Assembly: GCF_014636175.1 (NCBI RefSeq)
Contig: NZ_BMDW01000017.1
Span: forward strand, 1 to 64,000
Source of the DNA: Sphingomonas psychrolutea
Lineage (GTDB): Bacteria > Pseudomonadota > Alphaproteobacteria > Sphingomonadales > Sphingomonadaceae
Length of the DNA stretch: 64,000 nt
Direction of reading: 5' to 3'
Positions 1-8,603 of the stretch are shown here, one piece after another. Position 1 is the first letter of the stretch, and every line of letters starts with the position of its first letter. The notes below the pieces were generated by a model. The model was given only the letters and a program-made list of their open reading frames with translations, was not told the DNA's origin and did not search any database. The position numbers and the translations under genes are program-made.

Positions 1-148
1 AATCGCTTCTCCGAAATAGGAACACCGGTGACCGTCCGCCTCTCATAACATCTTCAAGTAAAAGCGCGGTTATGCTCTCGCGACGTTATGCAACAAAGCC
101 GATCAACTGCCTTGTGAGGGCGCAGGTGATACGGAATAGACGAGCCGC

Positions 149-1531
149 TCATTTCTTAATGCGTTTCAGTGCGTCGTAGAATGCGGCGTCGCCGACCTCG
201 GAGTTCGTCGCCTGTTGATCGTCGAAATAGTGTTTTTTCAGCTTTGCAATATCGTCCTTGTCGGCGGTAAAGCTGACGCGCGCAGTTCGGGTTTCGTTCA
301 CAGGTACGGGTAATTTGACTTCCGACCGCTTCATCGTGGCGAATTTCCGAACCTGACCCGTCGATACCTCCTGAGCCATCGTACGCAGCGCCGACAATTC
401 GACGTATCGGCTATTCTGGTAAATGCTGTCCAAATCTCTCTCGTGCTTCTTCCACCTGTAGGTGAAGCTCGTGAGATTTTTGGTTGCCTCTCGCATGAGG
501 TCTTTGACTTCGGCATAGACATTCGAGGCCGCGTCGATTCCCCGCTTGGTAGTCGTTAGGGGCAACTTTGACGGATCGTCCGAGTGCAGAAGCACCAAGC
601 CGGTGATCGCAATGAACTGCCCATGATAGTTGGGAACGGTGGCCTCGCCCCAGCCGGTCAGCCGAGTGGTATCCTTCCAGATCACGACGCGATCATTGCA
701 GGCGACGGTCCAACCAGCGTCGTCTTTGACACCTCTGGTTTGCTCTTCTCGATCGGCTTCCTCTTCTGTGAGGAGCTTGCGGTAGAGGCCAGCATATATT
801 TCAACCTTCACCCCATCGAGTACCCCGAAATAGGTGAACGGCTGGACTCGGCTGCCGTCAGGTAGCGCATCGGTCTCCAGCAGCCGGAATCCGGCTCCGG
901 CGATCGGCTCGGCTCCCGCCACGATTTCCTCTTCCGTGCCGACGCGAACCTCGAACCCCTTGCTGATGATGATCGCGTAGTGGCGAGAGATGCTGTTTCT
1001 AAAAGACTCGATCCACGTTTTCTCAGCGAAGGCCTTTTTGCATTCATCATGAAGCTGAAAGACGGTTATGCGCGTACCGCCATCAACAAGTTCGCCATCC
1101 TTTAGCGGAAACATTGGCAGATCAGTCCACCCGCGATCACTCATCCATTCTGGGCTGAACTCTACGGTGAAGCCTTCATCATGGCGTGACTCCACGAGCG
1201 CGTCCGTCCCCAGCTTGAAGATCGCCCGCTTCATGCCGATGCCGTACATACCGACTGTGGCCGCAGCGGCCAACTGCTCGACATCCTCGTCAGGCGGACG
1301 GCCCATCGAGAAAGCGTACTTCTCGGCGACACTCTTCGGAATGCCGCCGCAATTGTCCTCGATAATGAAGTAATTGGCGTCGAAGGTCATAGTGGCCCTG
1401 TAGCCAGTGTAGGGCGTATCGCCTTGGACCTCACCAATGCTGCGAAGGATGCCATCGACGCAATTATCCAACAGATCCCAGTTGATCGACGACTGTTCGT
1501 CGATTTGCTGACGAGATGCGAACGCTGGCAC
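149..1531 (-). CDS. GHKL/Hsp90-like ATP-binding protein of a divergent two-gene module
   Basis: About 460 residues. All four landmarks of a GHKL (gyrase/Hsp90/histidine kinase/MutL) ATPase can be read: an N-box (WDLLDNCVDG, near residue 18-27), a G1-like motif (IEDNCGGIP), a glycine lid/G2 (VGMYGIGMKRA) and a G3-like GTRITV. The C-terminal half is a less conserved transducer-like region. The frame stays open upstream to position 1819, but that part is antisense to the neighbouring gene. The GTG at 1531 is the only usual start codon just ahead of the N-box; an ATG at 1390 would delete the N-box. The gene is visibly less GC-rich than the chromosome around it. Its 5' end overlaps the divergent methyltransferase-like gene. 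Function is unknown; a defence or conflict role is inferred from family and context. Confidence 0.75.
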   Translation of the reverse strand: MPAFASRQQIDEQSSINWDLLDNCVDGILRSIGEVQGDTPYTGYRATMTFDANYFIIEDNCGGIPKSVAEKYAFSMGRPPDEDVEQLAAAATVGMYGIGMKRAIFKLGTDALVESRHDEGFTVEFSPEWMSDRGWTDLPMFPLKDGELVDGGTRITVFQLHDECKKAFAEKTWIESFRNSISRHYAIIISKGFEVRVGTEEEIVAGAEPIAGAGFRLLETDALPDGSRVQPFTYFGVLDGVKVEIYAGLYRKLLTEEEADREEQTRGVKDDAGWTVACNDRVVIWKDTTRLTGWGEATVPNYHGQFIAITGLVLLHSDDPSKLPLTTTKRGIDAASNVYAEVKDLMREATKNLTSFTYRWKKHERDLDSIYQNSRYVELSALRTMAQEVSTGQVRKFATMKRSEVKLPVPVNETRTARVSFTADKDDIAKLKKHYFDDQQATNSEVGDAAFYDALKRIKK

Positions 1532-2458
1532 CCGCTTACCAACGCCACCTATATCAGCATGGGGGCGTACCCCCTCGAAGATCACAAACTGATCCACCGC
1601 ATGCTGGGTCTGCGAAAGTTGATTGCGTTTGATTATGATCCTGAAATCGTCAAACGACAGGTGTTCAATCGTCCGATCGATACTTGTAAATGCGTGTGCC
1701 ACTCGTCCGGCGATCTGGTCGCCAATCTCGACGCGGTTCTCGCCGATGCCGGCTATGCAGATGCATCGAATTTGATCGTTTGGTTGGATTATACCTCGCC
1801 CGCGGAACTCGGCGAGCAAATCCGCGAGTTCGTAACGTTGCTGGACAAGCTCAAGCTTGGCGACGTGGTGCGCATTACCGTCAACGCGAATGCTAGCTCA
1901 CTCTTTTCACCCAAGCCAGAGAAGGGCGTGCCGACGATGCCCGGCGAGGAGGTTCGGAAGGTCAGATTCGAGAAACTGAGCGAACGGATAGGTGACTACC
2001 TTCCCGCCGATGCAGAAGCGGAGATGATGACGGACGAACTGCTTCCCGCGGTGCTTAGCAGGGCTGTTGGCGCTGCTGCGCTGAAGGCCTTCCCCACGTC
2101 AGGGGCCAATACCTTCGCACCGCTTTCCATCGTGCGCTATGCCGATGGTCAGCAGATGCTCTCGCTCACAGGAATCGTCGTTCCACGAGACCAAGAAGCA
2201 GAAATGAGGGATAAGTTGGACCTCCCATCGTGGCGTTTCGCCTCAAGAGATTGGAGCGAAGTGCGCCTTTTGACCGTGCCCGATCTGACAATACGAGAAA
2301 GGCTTTTTCTAGAGCGCGCCATTGGAACCACTGCTTTACCAGATATAAAGAAACATCTCGGCTTCGACTTTGGCGCTTTGGAGGTCGGAGAAGCGTTCTT
2401 GAACGACTATGAGCACTATTATCGCTTCTATCCCAATCTGCTGGCATCTGAAATTTAG
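1424..2458 (+). CDS. Methyltransferase-like (Rossmann-type) partner protein of the GHKL ATPase
   Basis: 344 residues from a TTG that has AGGG nine bases upstream. From memory it resembles a family usually annotated as hypothetical or putative O-methyltransferase: an N-terminal VDRRLFVDLLTR segment, a glycine-containing strand (YISMGAYPLEDHKLIHRMLG), an acidic strand (IAFDYDPE), a central IVWLDYTSPAE strand and a later YADGQQML motif. The next ATG (1559) would start inside the first beta-strand, so the upstream TTG is preferred. It is divergent from the GHKL ATPase and overlaps its 5' coding region by about 108 bases. Base composition is lower in GC than the downstream chromosome. Catalytic activity cannot be asserted from sequence alone; a SAM-binding fold is an inference. 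Confidence 0.7.
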   Translation: MDLTNAAKDAIDAIIQQIPVDRRLFVDLLTRCERWHPLTNATYISMGAYPLEDHKLIHRMLGLRKLIAFDYDPEIVKRQVFNRPIDTCKCVCHSSGDLVANLDAVLADAGYADASNLIVWLDYTSPAELGEQIREFVTLLDKLKLGDVVRITVNANASSLFSPKPEKGVPTMPGEEVRKVRFEKLSERIGDYLPADAEAEMMTDELLPAVLSRAVGAAALKAFPTSGANTFAPLSIVRYADGQQMLSLTGIVVPRDQEAEMRDKLDLPSWRFASRDWSEVRLLTVPDLTIRERLFLERAIGTTALPDIKKHLGFDFGALEVGEAFLNDYEHYYRFYPNLLASEI

Positions 2459-2685
2459 TGAGTGGCGTGGCGGCAATTCGCCAACCTAACGAAGGTCCGT
2501 TTTTCACAACCCGCCATCCGAAAGCAGACAATCTGCTCGCAGCCCGTCTCCACCCCCCACTTCCCCCAAACCCCCACCCGCGCTAAGGCCCGCCACGACT
2601 CTCGCTTCCGCCCACCCCGGGCGCGCCCGCGCGGCATGCTGCCGCCTCCCCGCCGCGCTCGAGAGGCCATTTGGAAAGGACCCGC
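2459..2685. other. Intergenic leader before acnA
   Basis: This gap joins the lower-GC island to the high-GC core chromosome. It is rich in C runs on the plus strand and has no convincing small gene. A GGAAAGGA ribosome-binding site at about 2673-2680 precedes the acnA ATG at 2686. No riboswitch-like fold was recognised. Confidence 0.5.
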
Positions 2686-5358
2686 ATGACTGCCATCGGC
2701 CAGGATACGCTCGGCACCCGCGCCACGCTCGACGTGAACGGCGCGCGCTACGATTATTACAGCCTCGCCACCGCCGCGGCGAAGCTGGGCGATATCAGCC
2801 GGTTGCCCTTCTCGATGAAGGTGCTGCTCGAAAATCTGCTGCGTTTCGAGGACGGCGTCACCGTTACGACCGCGGATGTGCAGGCGATCATCGACTGGCA
2901 GCAGGAGCGCAAGTCCGACCGCGAAGTGCAATATCGTCCCGCACGCGTGCTGATGCAGGATTTCACCGGCGTCCCCTGCGTGGTCGATCTCGCGGCGATG
3001 CGCGATGCGATCACCAAGCTCGGCGGCGATGCCGCGAAGATCAATCCGCTCGTCCCCGTCCACCTCGTGATCGATCACTCGGTGATGGTCGACGAATTCG
3101 GCACGCCCAAGGCGTTCGCCGATAACGTCGAGCTCGAATATCAGCGCAATAATGAGCGCTACGAGTTCCTCAAATGGGGGTCGAAGGCGCTCGACAATTT
3201 CAAGGTCGTGCCGCCGGGGACGGGGATTTGCCATCAAGTGAACCTTGAGAACCTCGCCCAGACGGTGTGGTCCTCGGTCGCGCCCGACGGGACCACGATC
3301 GCCTATCCCGACACCTGCGTCGGCACCGACAGCCACACCACGATGGTCAACGGCCTCGGCGTGCTCGGCTGGGGCGTCGGCGGGATCGAGGCCGAGGCCG
3401 CGATGCTCGGCCAGCCCGTCTCGATGCTCATCCCCGAAGTCGTCGGCTTCAAGCTCCACGGCAGCCTCGCCGAGGGCATCACCGCGACCGATCTCGTGCT
3501 GACGGTCACGCAAATGCTGCGCGCCAAGGGTGTGGTCGGCCGTTTCGTCGAGTTCTACGGCCCCGGCCTCGATGCGCTGGCGCTCGCCGATCGCGCGACG
3601 ATTGCCAATATGGCGCCCGAATATGGCGCGACCTGCGGCTTCTTCCCGATCGACGACGCGACGCTCACCTATCTGCGCCTCACCGGCCGGACCGAGGAGA
3701 ACATCGCGCTGGTCGAGGCCTATGCGCGCGCGCAGGGCATGTGGCGGCTGGCCGATGCGCCCGATCCGGTGTTCACCGACACGCTCGAACTCGACATGGC
3801 CAATGTCGTCCCCTCGCTCGCCGGCCCCAAGCGCCCGCAGGACAAGGTCATCCTCACCGAGGTCGACGACACGTTCAACGCCGATCTGGCGAAGGTCTAT
3901 CACCACGCCACGGCCAAGCGCGTGCCTGTCGAGGGCCGCGACCATGACATTGGCGACGGCGACGTGGTGATCGCCGCGATCACCAGTTGCACCAACACCT
4001 CGAACCCCTCGGTGCTGGTTGCGGCCGGTCTGGTTGCGCGGAAGGCCAATGCGTTCGGTCTCAAGCCCAAGCCCTGGGTCAAGACCTCGCTCGCGCCGGG
4101 TAGCCAGGTGGTGACCGACTATCTCGACAAGGCCGGGCTGACCGCGGATTTGAACGCGGTCGGCTTCAACCTCGTGGGTTATGGCTGCACCACTTGCATC
4201 GGCAATTCGGGGCCGTTGGCGCCGGCAATCTCGGCTGCGATCAACGAAAACGACATCGTCGCGGCGTCGGTCCTCTCGGGCAACCGAAATTTCGAAGGCC
4301 GCGTCTCGCCCGACGTGCGCGCCAACTTCCTGGCGTCGCCGCCCTTGGTCGTCGCTTATGCGTTGAAGGGCACCGTGACCGAAGATTTCACGACCACGCC
4401 GATCGGTCAGGCGACCGATGGCACCGACGTGTATCTCAAGGACCTCTGGCCCACGAATGCGGAGATCCGCGCGGTCATGGATTCGAACATCGACCGTGAA
4501 ATGTTCCAATCGCGCTATTCGAGCGTCTTCCTAGGCGACGCCAAATGGCAGGCCATCGCGATCGAAGGATCGGACACCTACGCTTGGCCGCCAGCCTCGA
4601 CCTATATCGCCAATCCGCCGTATTTCGATGGAATGTCAATGACTCCCGCGCCGGTGCAGGACATCATCGAGGCACGCCCGCTGGCGATCCTCGGCGATTC
4701 GATCACCACCGATCACATCTCCCCGGCAGGCTCGATCAAAGCCGATTCCCCGGCGGGTGCGTGGCTGCTTGATCGGCAAGTTTCTCGTGGAGATTTCAAT
4801 AGTTACGGCGCTCGCCGCGGCAATGACAACGTCATGGTCCGGGGCACCTTCGCGAATATTCGCATCAAGAATGAGATGGTTCCGGGCGTCGAAGGCGGCA
4901 TGTCGTCGTACAAGGGCGAGACCATGCCGATCTACGACGCTGCAATGCGCTTCAAGGCCGACGGCACGCCGCTGGTGGTCATCGCGGGCAAGGAATATGG
5001 CACCGGCTCGTCGCGCGACTGGGCAGCCAAGGGCACCAATTTGCTCGGCGTGCGGGCGGTCATCACCGAAAGCTTCGAGCGGATTCATCGCTCGAATCTG
5101 GTCGGTATGGGCGTCCTACCGTTGCAGTTTGCCGAAGGAGTCGATCGCAAGACGTTGAAATTGGACGGTTCTGAGAGCTTCACGATCATGAAGGTCGCCG
5201 AAATCCGCCCGCGTCAGGATGTCGAGGTCACGCTCACCCGCGCCGATGGCACGGTCGAAATTTTCCTCACCCGCTGCCGGATCGATACCGTCAACGAGCT
5301 GGAATATTTCCTCAACGGCGGCATTCTGCAATACGTATTGCGCAAGCTGGCGGCATGA
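2686..5358 (+). CDS. acnA: Aconitate hydratase A
   Basis: 890 residues, the normal length for AcnA/IRP-type aconitases. It interconverts citrate and isocitrate in the TCA cycle and glyoxylate shunt, in the cytoplasm. The [4Fe-4S] ligands are visible: Cys435 in [10 protein letters not shown], then Cys501 and Cys504 in [12 protein letters not shown]. The C-terminal swivel domain has [14 protein letters not shown]. The ATG at 2686 with GGAAAGGA just ahead is preferred over an in-frame TTG at 2671. The downstream membrane-protein gene overlaps its stop by 4 nt (ATGA). Two regulators and isocitrate lyase follow, which fits a role in acetate/fatty-acid carbon flow. Confidence 0.97.
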   Translation: MTAIGQDTLGTRATLDVNGARYDYYSLATAAAKLGDISRLPFSMKVLLENLLRFEDGVTVTTADVQAIIDWQQERKSDREVQYRPARVLMQDFTGVPCVVDLAAMRDAITKLGGDAAKINPLVPVHLVIDHSVMVDEFGTPKAFADNVELEYQRNNERYEFLKWGSKALDNFKVVPPGTGICHQVNLENLAQTVWSSVAPDGTTIAYPDTCVGTDSHTTMVNGLGVLGWGVGGIEAEAAMLGQPVSMLIPEVVGFKLHGSLAEGITATDLVLTVTQMLRAKGVVGRFVEFYGPGLDALALADRATIANMAPEYGATCGFFPIDDATLTYLRLTGRTEENIALVEAYARAQGMWRLADAPDPVFTDTLELDMANVVPSLAGPKRPQDKVILTEVDDTFNADLAKVYHHATAKRVPVEGRDHDIGDGDVVIAAITSCTNTSNPSVLVAAGLVARKANAFGLKPKPWVKTSLAPGSQVVTDYLDKAGLTADLNAVGFNLVGYGCTTCIGNSGPLAPAISAAINENDIVAASVLSGNRNFEGRVSPDVRANFLASPPLVVAYALKGTVTEDFTTTPIGQATDGTDVYLKDLWPTNAEIRAVMDSNIDREMFQSRYSSVFLGDAKWQAIAIEGSDTYAWPPASTYIANPPYFDGMSMTPAPVQDIIEARPLAILGDSITTDHISPAGSIKADSPAGAWLLDRQVSRGDFNSYGARRGNDNVMVRGTFANIRIKNEMVPGVEGGMSSYKGETMPIYDAAMRFKADGTPLVVIAGKEYGTGSSRDWAAKGTNLLGVRAVITESFERIHRSNLVGMGVLPLQFAEGVDRKTLKLDGSESFTIMKVAEIRPRQDVEVTLTRADGTVEIFLTRCRIDTVNELEYFLNGGILQYVLRKLAA

Positions 5359-5612
5359 CGTTGGCGGTCGAGGTGATTGGATGGGCAGCCGCGCTGCTCA
5401 TCCTGGCCTCGTACCTGCTGGTCTCGACCGGCAAGCTCTCGGGTCAGTCGGCAACGTTTCAATGGATGAATGTCGGCGGTGCCGCGGGGTTTATCGTCAA
5501 TAGCGGCTGGCACGCAGCATGGCCCTCGACGACGCTCAACATCGCATGGGCGGCGATCGGGTTGGTCACGCTGTGGCGGATCGCGCGCGGTCGCATCGCG
5601 CCGACGCGCTAA
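5355..5612 (+). CDS. Small membrane protein, CBU_0592-like
   Basis: 85 residues with about three hydrophobic segments ([15 protein letters not shown], the [12 protein letters not shown] region and [14 protein letters not shown]). It resembles the short CBU_0592-like membrane proteins often found near metabolic genes; function unknown. The start ATG overlaps the acnA stop (ATGA), so it should be translationally coupled to aconitase. A strong hairpin follows directly. Confidence 0.8.
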   Translation: MTLAVEVIGWAAALLILASYLLVSTGKLSGQSATFQWMNVGGAAGFIVNSGWHAAWPSTTLNIAWAAIGLVTLWRIARGRIAPTR

Positions 5613-5617
5613 CGGAA

Positions 5618-5650
5618 ATGCCCGCCGCGAGGGTGAATCGCGGCGGGCAT
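5618..5650 (+). terminator. Hairpin terminator after the acnA operon
   Basis: A perfect 13-bp inverted repeat (arms 5618-5630 and 5638-5650, 7-nt loop) followed by CCTTTCC. The stem is strong but the T tract is weak. It lies 5 bp after the stop of the small membrane protein. Confidence 0.6.
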
Positions 5651-5907
5651 CCTTTCCTCCCCAGGAAACTTTCAACGCCTGTTTGCTTGGTCGCAGATTT
5701 ACAAAGTCTGCTCCAGAGCCAATCCGGTCGTGGGCGAAGTCCGCTATATTGGCGTCACCTACCAGCCAAATTAGCGCTTCAGCAAAGTCGTTCTGTGCGG
5801 TCCGCACTCGATCACCTTGTAGTATTGTAAAAAACATCACAAACAGGCCATAACCCAATCGGCGCCCGTTCGCGCGCGCGAAGTCATGACGGAAAAGGGG
5901 ACAGGAC

Positions 5908-7293
5908 ATGGCCGACCGCAAGCTGTTTGCCGGACATGCCATTCGCCGAATGCGGCGGCAGGCGGGGTTGACGCAAGCCGCGATGGCCGAGGTGCTGACG
6001 ATCAGCCCGAGCTACCTCAATCTGGTCGAGAAGAACCAGCGGCCGTTATCGGCCTCGCTGATCGTCAAGCTCGCCGAAAGCTTCGATTTCGATCCGCGCG
6101 CGCTGGCCGCGGGCGAGCCGGGCGGGGGCGAGGCGGCGTTGCGGCGTCGGCTCGCCGATCCGATGTTCGCCGATCTCGAAATCGACCGTAACGAGCTTGA
6201 GGAATGGCTGGCGGGTGCACCAGGCGGCGCTGAAGCCTTCGCGCGAGCCTTTGACCGGATCGGAGCAGGGAGCGTCGATGCAAGCGCGGCGAGCGATCCG
6301 GTCAGCGAAGTGCGCCGCGAAATCGAGCGGTGGCGGGGGCATTTCGCCGATCTCGATGCGATGGCGGAGACGCTGGCCGACGAGCTCCGCCTCGGTGCGG
6401 GCGACCTGTACGGCGCAATTGCCGAGCGGTTGCGTGTCAAACATCAACTGACGATCCGCGTGCTGCCGGTCGACGTCATGCCCGACATGTTGCGGCGCAC
6501 CGATCTCCACGCGCGGCAATTGCAATTGTCCGAAACGCTCGATCCGGCGTCGCGCACCTTTGCGGTTGCGTTTCAGCTCGCGCAGATCGAGGCGCGCGGC
6601 GAAATCGATGGGCTGGCCAAGGGGGCAGGGTTTACCGATCGCGCGTCCGAACGGCTGTATCGCCGTCATCTCGCGAGCTATTTCGCCGCAGCCGTGATGA
6701 TGCCGTATGCGCGCTTCCTACGGGCATGTGAGGCGACCGGCTATGATATCGAACTGCTCCAGCGCCGTTTCGGCGCGGGGTTCGAGCAGGTCGCGCACCG
6801 CTTGACGACGCTCCAACGGATTGGCGCGCGCGGGCTTCCCTTCTTTCTGGTGCGGATCGATCGGGCAGGGCAGGCGTCGAAACGCTTTTCGGGCGCGAGC
6901 GGATCGCCACTCGCCGAGGCGGAAGGTCGCTGCCCGCTGTGGCGGTTGCACACCGCGTTCGACCGTCCCGGCGCGCTTGCCGTGCAAATCGTGGAACTGG
7001 AGGACGAGACGCGCTGGCTGACGATCGCGCGCACCGTTACCCCGCAGGGGCGGCGCTATGGTGCGGTGCCAGCCGAGTTCGCGGTCGGGCTTGGCGTCGC
7101 GGCCGCATTAGGCGGCACGATGGCGGTGGCGCGCGGACTCGATTTGAAGGGCGAGGCGACCCCGGTCGGTCTGGGCTGCCGCGCGTGTGGACGCGGTAAC
7201 TGCCCGCAACGCTCGCTCCCGCCCGCCGGTCGCGCGCTGGTGTTGAACGAACGCGAACGCGGGGTGAGTGCATTTACCTTCGGTGGCGATTGA
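5908..7293 (+). CDS. Short-chain fatty acyl-CoA transcriptional regulator (ScfR/RamB family)
   Basis: 461 residues. An N-terminal XRE-type helix-turn-helix (about residues 8-62, GLTQAAMAEVLTISPSYLNLVEKN) is followed by an IrrE-like middle region and the long C-terminal domain of this family, which ends in a cysteine-containing CRACGRGNCPQRS segment. RamB and ScfR relatives sense acyl-CoA or short-chain fatty acid metabolism and control isocitrate lyase, malate synthase and methylcitrate genes. Here it lies between aconitase and isocitrate lyase, which supports a glyoxylate-shunt role. An ATG at 5908 is preceded by GGGGACAGGAC. The upstream 250 bp should hold its promoter. Confidence 0.9.
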   Translation: MADRKLFAGHAIRRMRRQAGLTQAAMAEVLTISPSYLNLVEKNQRPLSASLIVKLAESFDFDPRALAAGEPGGGEAALRRRLADPMFADLEIDRNELEEWLAGAPGGAEAFARAFDRIGAGSVDASAASDPVSEVRREIERWRGHFADLDAMAETLADELRLGAGDLYGAIAERLRVKHQLTIRVLPVDVMPDMLRRTDLHARQLQLSETLDPASRTFAVAFQLAQIEARGEIDGLAKGAGFTDRASERLYRRHLASYFAAAVMMPYARFLRACEATGYDIELLQRRFGAGFEQVAHRLTTLQRIGARGLPFFLVRIDRAGQASKRFSGASGSPLAEAEGRCPLWRLHTAFDRPGALAVQIVELEDETRWLTIARTVTPQGRRYGAVPAEFAVGLGVAAALGGTMAVARGLDLKGEATPVGLGCRACGRGNCPQRSLPPAGRALVLNERERGVSAFTFGGD

Positions 7294-7486
7294 GGTTGTG
7301 CGGAGTCGTCCCACGCGCGTGCGATGTCATGAAAGGTCGGTCCGGCCGCTCGCGGGTCGGTTACAGGGCAACCTATTGAACGCTTTCGTAACAATCTTTG
7401 TAACTTCGATTAAACTTTTGTCTCAAACAGTGTACTGCGACCGCATCGTCGATCAGCCACTGGGTTTCGGCGGCTGAGAGACACTC

Positions 7487-8332
7487 GTGCTCCCCCTCGA
7501 TGGGAGCATGATGTCAAAACTAACCCTTACGAAGTATCTGGCGAAGATTGAGCGGCGCGTGCCGCTTTCGCCCCCCGCGCGCGAAGCGTTCTTGTCGATG
7601 CCCGCAGAGAGCCAGGACTTTGCCGCCTATCGCGATGTCATCAAGGAGGGGGAACGCCCGCATTTGGCTTCCTTTGTCGAAAGCGGGCTGGTGAGCCGGT
7701 ATCAGACATTGCGCGGTGGTGAACGGCAGATCATGTCGTTCCACATTGCGGGTGACTTGGTGGACCTGCAATCGGCCTTGGTCGTGATCGCAGACCATGG
7801 CGTGCGCACGCATTGCGCTACGCGGATCGTTACGGTTGCCCATGCCGACGTCCTTCGCGCGGCCGCGAATTACCCCGAGCTCGGGCGGGCATTTTGGTTC
7901 GACACGCTCAGCGACGCAGCGATTTTTCGAGAATGGACGATCAATCTCGGACGGCGCAAATCGCATGAGCGCACCGCGCATCTGATCCTCGAAATGGCAG
8001 CGCTCTATGAGCGAGCCGGATTAGCCGAGGATGATACATTCGAATTTCCCATTACCCAGAGCGACCTTTCGGATGCTTTGGGAATGACCGCGATCCACCT
8101 CAACCGCGTGCTGCAATCGCTACGACGGGACCGGCTGATTCGAACGCATGCCCGGTCCATCACGATCGAAAACAGGGCGGCCCTTACCGCCCTGGCGGGA
8201 TTCGACCCGCGCTATCTTCACCCTGAGGGAATGCGCGAAAGCAACGATTTCGGCGGCCATCTCGAGCGAAACGCACCCGAGGGTACGCCCCAAAGCAACG
8301 ATCTCGACGGCCGTTTCGAGCGCTGCGTCTGA
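7487..8332 (+). CDS. Crp/Fnr family transcriptional regulator
   Basis: Up to 281 residues. A cyclic-nucleotide-binding-like beta-roll (about residues 25-150; ERQIMSFHIAGDLVDL in the middle) is followed by a C-terminal winged helix with ITQSDLSDALGMTAIHLNRVLQSLRRD as recognition region. No Fnr-type cysteine cluster is seen. The GTG at 7487 gives the longest form; the ATGs at 7508 and 7511, preceded by GGGAG, are equally plausible. The last 30 residues contain two similar units (ESNDFGGHLER and QSNDLDGRFER), unusual for the family. It sits just before isocitrate lyase. Confidence 0.88.
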   Translation: MLPLDGSMMSKLTLTKYLAKIERRVPLSPPAREAFLSMPAESQDFAAYRDVIKEGERPHLASFVESGLVSRYQTLRGGERQIMSFHIAGDLVDLQSALVVIADHGVRTHCATRIVTVAHADVLRAAANYPELGRAFWFDTLSDAAIFREWTINLGRRKSHERTAHLILEMAALYERAGLAEDDTFEFPITQSDLSDALGMTAIHLNRVLQSLRRDRLIRTHARSITIENRAALTALAGFDPRYLHPEGMRESNDFGGHLERNAPEGTPQSNDLDGRFERCV

Positions 8333-8603
8333 GGATCCGATCGCTCGGTCCGTGACGAACGCGGAATATCGGGCGCCACCTGATCTGATCGTCTCTGCGA
8401 AGGCGGCCTACGGGGCGGCGACGCCCGCCGAGGCGCGCTTGGTGACGCAACGCGCCGCGTTGCGCAGATGCTGTGTAAATAAGTTGCAATATTTCAAGCC
8501 ATCACAGCGATAATTGACCGCTAAACGCTAACATTGACCGATATCTCGGGAGATAACGTGTAAATATCGATACTGGGAGGGCATGCCAATGAGGAATTGC
8601 GCC
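8333..8603. promoter_or_regulatory. Upstream region of aceA
   Basis: About 270 bases without a gene. It changes from GC-rich to AT-rich at about 8470-8570 (TTGCAATATTTC and GTGTAAATATCGATA stretches), as expected for a regulated promoter. The ScfR/RamB-type and Crp/Fnr regulators encoded immediately upstream are natural candidates to bind here. No exact operator is assigned. Confidence 0.4.

Noticed and set aside
1532..1819. Upstream extension of the GHKL ATPase frame
   Set aside because: This part is antisense to conserved parts of the partner gene and has no similarity to ATPase N-termini.
2455..4509. Very long minus-strand open frame opposite acnA
   Set aside because: Arg/Asp/His-rich, no domain, and exactly antisense to conserved aconitase coding sequence; a product of high GC codon bias.
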